DNA of 64,000 nucleotides from Stenotrophomonas maltophilia. Its GTDB lineage: Bacteria; Pseudomonadota; Gammaproteobacteria; Xanthomonadales; Xanthomonadaceae. The translations under genes and the position numbers were made by a program. The stretch is from positions 3,286,001 to 3,350,000 of the forward strand of contig NZ_NERD01000002.1 of the NCBI RefSeq assembly GCF_002799155.1, written 5' to 3'. The notes below the pieces were generated by a model, which worked only from the letters and a program-made list of their open reading frames with translations, did not search any database and was not told where the DNA came from. Shown piece after piece: positions 60,594 through 64,000 of the stretch (positions are counted from its first letter, which is position 1; each line of letters begins with the position of its first letter).

Positions 60594-61229
60594 ATGCGCT
60601 CCATCCGTATCCTGAGTCTCGCCCTGCTGACCTCCGCCGCCTTCGCGCCGGCCGCTTTCGCCCAGGACAGCAGCACCACCGATACCGCTTCGGGCAAGCA
60701 TTTTGCCGTTGTTGGCGGCATCTCGCTGCTGGAACCGAAGAACGACCCGATCACCGGCGTGAAGAAGACCGACGGTGGCCCGGCGCCGACCGTCAGCTTC
60801 AGCTACTACATCAACGACAACTGGGCCGTTGAGCTGTGGGGCGCTGCCGACAAGTTCGACAACAAGTTCAAGGGCCCGAACAACGCCCGCCTGGGCTCGG
60901 TCGAGCAGCAGCCGGTCGCGCTGAGCGGCCAGTACCACTTCGGCCAGGCTGACAACGTGTTCCGCCCGTTCGTGGGCGTCGGCTACTACCAGTCCAGCTT
61001 CAGCAACGAGAAGCTGGGCAACGGCGCTGACAGCGACATCCGCTTCAAGGATGCCAAGGGCGTGATCGGCACCGTCGGCGTTGACATGAACATCAACTCC
61101 ACCTGGTTCGCCCGTGCTGACGCCCGCTACATGCGCGCCCGCCCGGACATCAAGGTCGGCGGCGAGAAGATCGGCGAAGCCAAGATGGACCCGTGGACCG
61201 TCGGCTTCGGCATCGGCGCCCGCTTCTGA
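60594..61229 (+). CDS. ompW: OmpW-family outer-membrane protein
   Basis: 211 aa. A signal peptide (LSLALLTSAAFAPAAFAQ) precedes an eight-stranded barrel with the OmpW hallmarks APTVSFSYYINDNWAVELWGA, FRPFVGVGYYQSSF and the terminal strand TVGFGIGARF ending in Phe. OmpW proteins carry small hydrophobic compounds across the outer membrane. AGGAGA lies eight bases before the ATG, and a terminator follows at 61261. Confidence 0.9.
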   Translation: MRSIRILSLALLTSAAFAPAAFAQDSSTTDTASGKHFAVVGGISLLEPKNDPITGVKKTDGGPAPTVSFSYYINDNWAVELWGAADKFDNKFKGPNNARLGSVEQQPVALSGQYHFGQADNVFRPFVGVGYYQSSFSNEKLGNGADSDIRFKDAKGVIGTVGVDMNINSTWFARADARYMRARPDIKVGGEKIGEAKMDPWTVGFGIGARF

Positions 61230-61260
61230 TCCAGGCAACGCTGCTTCACTGATGTAACGC

Positions 61261-61282
61261 GACGGGCCCTTCGGGGCCCGTC
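61261..61282 (+). terminator. Hairpin terminator after ompW
   Basis: GACGGGCCC-TTCG-GGGCCCGTC is a perfect 9-bp stem with a stable UUCG-type tetraloop, followed by GTCGTTTCCG, a weak T-run. Confidence 0.7.
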
Positions 61283-61307
61283 GTCGTTTCCGTCACCGCA
61301 GGCCCGT

Positions 61308-61334
61308 GTAGAGTCGGCTGTGGCTCGACTCTAC
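61308..61334. repeat. SMAG/REP hairpin between ompW and glpD
   Basis: GTAGAGTCG-GCTGTGGCT-CGACTCTAC, with GTAG at both ends of the palindrome, ends 20 bp before the glpD start codon, so it lies in or next to the glpD leader. Confidence 0.85.
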
Positions 61335-61354
61335 CGGCGGATGCGAGGGGCCCC

Positions 61355-62836
61355 ATGCACGAAATCGACCTGCTGGTGATCGGTGGCGGCATCAACGGCG
61401 CCGGCATTGCCCGTGACGCCAGTGGCCGCGGCCTGCGCGTGCTGCTGTGCGAACAGCACGACCTGGCCGCGCACACCTCCAGTGCCAGCAGCAAACTGAT
61501 CCATGGCGGCCTGCGCTACCTGGAACAGGGCCAGTTCGGGCTGGTGCGCAAGGCGCTCGGCGAACGTGAGGTGGTGCGCCGGCAGGCGCCCCATCTGGTC
61601 CATCCGCTGCGCTTCGTACTGCCCTGGGAGCCACACCTGCGCCCGCGATGGATGCTGCGCATGGGGCTGTGGCTGTACGACCATCTGGGCCGGCGCGGCC
61701 CCGCCTTCCCCGCGTCACGCGCGCTGGACCTGCAACGCGACCCGCTTGGCCACTGGCTCTCCCCGACGCTGCGGCAGGCCTTCAGCTACGCCGATGCGCA
61801 GGTCGATGACGCGCGATTGGTACTGCTCATCGCCCTGGATGCCGCGCAGCGAGGCGCACAGGTGCGGGTGCGCAGTCGCTGCATCGACCTGTGCCCCACG
61901 CAGGGCCGATGGCAGGCTGTTCTGGAGTCCGCCGATGGCCAGTCGCACCATGTGAATGCGCGCGCCGTGGTCAATGCGGCAGGGCCGTGGGCCGGGGGCC
62001 TGCTGGAACGGATGCAGACGCGCAGCGGCGGCCCCGCACTGCGCCTGGTGCAAGGCAGCCACATCGTGCTGCGCCGGCCCTGGCCCGATGACAGCGCCTG
62101 CCTGCTGCAGCAACCCGACGGACGCGTGGTGTTCCTGCTGCCCTTCGCGCACGACCACCTGCTGGTTGGCACGACCGACACCGACTATCGCGGTGACCCG
62201 GCGCGCTGCAGCGTGCTGCCTTCCGAGGTGGCGTACCTGTGCGAAGCGGCCAATCGCTACCTGCGCGAACCCATCGCACCGGAGGAGGTGGTCTGGGCGT
62301 TCGCCGGCGTCCGTCCGCTGCTGGCTGACCCGGATCCGCGCGCGGCAAAACTCAGCCGCGACTACCGCCTGCAGTTGCAGGCGGACCCGGCACCGGCGCT
62401 GCATGTGCTGGGCGGCAAGCTGACCACCTATCGGGTGCTGGCCGAAGAGGCAGTGGACCTGCTGCGTCCTGCCCTGCCACAGATGGGACCGGCGTGGACG
62501 GCACGCGGAGACCCGCTGCCGGGCAGCGACTGGGGTGACGCCGCACAGGCAGGCTCGCGCTTGCTGGCGCTGGCACCGTGGTTGCCCGCAGGTATCGCGC
62601 GACGCTGGGCCGGGGCCTATGGCAGTCGCAGCGCGGAACTGCTGCAGGGTGTACAGGGCGTGCACGATCTTGGCGAGGAGTTTGGCGACGGCCTGCATGC
62701 GCGCGAAGTGGACTTCCTGCGCGAACACGAGTGGGCATACAGCACCGACGATATCCTGTGGCGGCGGAGCAAGCTGGGGTTGCGGCTGGATGCTGCGCAG
62801 GTGGCACGGCTGCAGGCGTGGATGTCGCAACGGTAG
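61355..62836 (+). CDS. glpD: GlpD, FAD-dependent glycerol-3-phosphate dehydrogenase
   Basis: 493-aa membrane-associated enzyme oxidising glycerol-3-phosphate to DHAP with electrons passed to quinone. The FAD fold is DLLVIGGGINGAGIARDA (GxGxxG at residues 10-17), followed by SSKLIHGGLRYLEQGQFGLV; HVLGGKLTTYRVLAEEAVDL is the conserved C-terminal FAD contact. It lies just upstream of glpK. The last codon CGG is followed by TAG, and that stop codon is part of the GTAG of a SMAG repeat. Confidence 0.95.
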   Translation: MHEIDLLVIGGGINGAGIARDASGRGLRVLLCEQHDLAAHTSSASSKLIHGGLRYLEQGQFGLVRKALGEREVVRRQAPHLVHPLRFVLPWEPHLRPRWMLRMGLWLYDHLGRRGPAFPASRALDLQRDPLGHWLSPTLRQAFSYADAQVDDARLVLLIALDAAQRGAQVRVRSRCIDLCPTQGRWQAVLESADGQSHHVNARAVVNAAGPWAGGLLERMQTRSGGPALRLVQGSHIVLRRPWPDDSACLLQQPDGRVVFLLPFAHDHLLVGTTDTDYRGDPARCSVLPSEVAYLCEAANRYLREPIAPEEVVWAFAGVRPLLADPDPRAAKLSRDYRLQLQADPAPALHVLGGKLTTYRVLAEEAVDLLRPALPQMGPAWTARGDPLPGSDWGDAAQAGSRLLALAPWLPAGIARRWAGAYGSRSAELLQGVQGVHDLGEEFGDGLHAREVDFLREHEWAYSTDDILWRRSKLGLRLDAAQVARLQAWMSQR

Positions 62837-62894
62837 CGCCGGGCCATGCCCGGCGGACATCATGCAACGCAGCCGAGCATGGCCCGGCTGTACA
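62833..62894. repeat. SMAG/REP dimer containing the glpD stop codon
   Basis: GTAGCGCCGGGCCATGCCCG (62833-62852) forms one hairpin, and AGCCGAGCATGGCCCGGCTGTAC (in parts; ending 62893) an inverted second one. Its TAG (62834-62836) ends glpD, and the element fills the glpD-glpK gap. Confidence 0.85.
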
Positions 62895-62917
62895 GAGAGC
62901 AAGGTAAATTACCCTGA

Positions 62918-64000
<1,083 letters not shown>

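Overview
The window is high-GC chromosomal DNA from a gamma-proteobacterium of the Xanthomonadaceae, almost certainly Stenotrophomonas (S. maltophilia complex). The evidence is a complete smeT-smeDEF multidrug efflux locus with its operator, many SMAG-type REP hairpins (short palindromes carrying a terminal GTAG, described in S. maltophilia), and typical xanthomonad gene neighbourhoods: lptM-dapF-DUF484-xerC-hslVU, an E3 with its own lipoyl domain beside a two-lipoyl E2, and atpIBEFHAGDC near glmU and glmS. No rRNA, tRNA, CRISPR array, insertion sequence or prophage was seen.

Layout. 0-7.2 kb: smeF, smeE and smeD (minus strand) diverge from the repressor gene smeT, which is coupled to a mepB-like gene. 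7.2-13.9 kb: a Gfo/Idh/MocA oxidoreductase, then a minus-strand run of lptM, dapF, DUF484, xerC, DUF3079, hslV and hslU, and ybaN. 13.9-20.6 kb: two S9 peptidases flanking a class I/II aminotransferase, a small membrane protein and a lipocalin. 20.6-24.2 kb: a higBA toxin-antitoxin pair, metNI without metQ, and an EamA exporter. 24.4-31.8 kb: yajQ, DUF1415, an SDR, oligopeptidase A, a hypothetical gene, a Cds1-like PLP enzyme, two glyoxalase-fold genes and a CBS protein. 32.3-44.4 kb: glmS and glmU, separated by a plus-strand cassette of adaptor, ABC ATPase, two FtsX/MacB-type permeases, a PDZ protein, an NtrC-type regulator and an NtrY-like kinase. 44.5-54.4 kb: gtrA, a YfhO-like gene and the full F1Fo ATP synthase operon. 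54.8-64 kb: two outer-membrane beta-barrel genes, lpdA, aceF, a deoxyinosine-type DNA glycosylase, glpD and the 5' part of glpK.

Most of the genes are core metabolism and envelope functions. The most unusual content is non-coding. (1) Between 55752 and 55994 lie two inverted stem-loops with unrelated, self-complementary outer arms around a conserved 42-nt core (34/42 identical) that shows a compensatory base-pair change. This looks like an unannotated structured element. (2) A dyad of GTGTCC/GGACAC repeats and a near-consensus sigma-54 promoter precede the ABC exporter cassette, which encodes its own sigma-54 activator and kinase. (3) Three genes (ybaN, the Cds1-like gene and glpD) use the TAG inside the GTAG end of a SMAG repeat as their stop codon. 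(4) Several long perfect palindromes and a 176-bp multi-stem repeat lie in gene ends and gaps.
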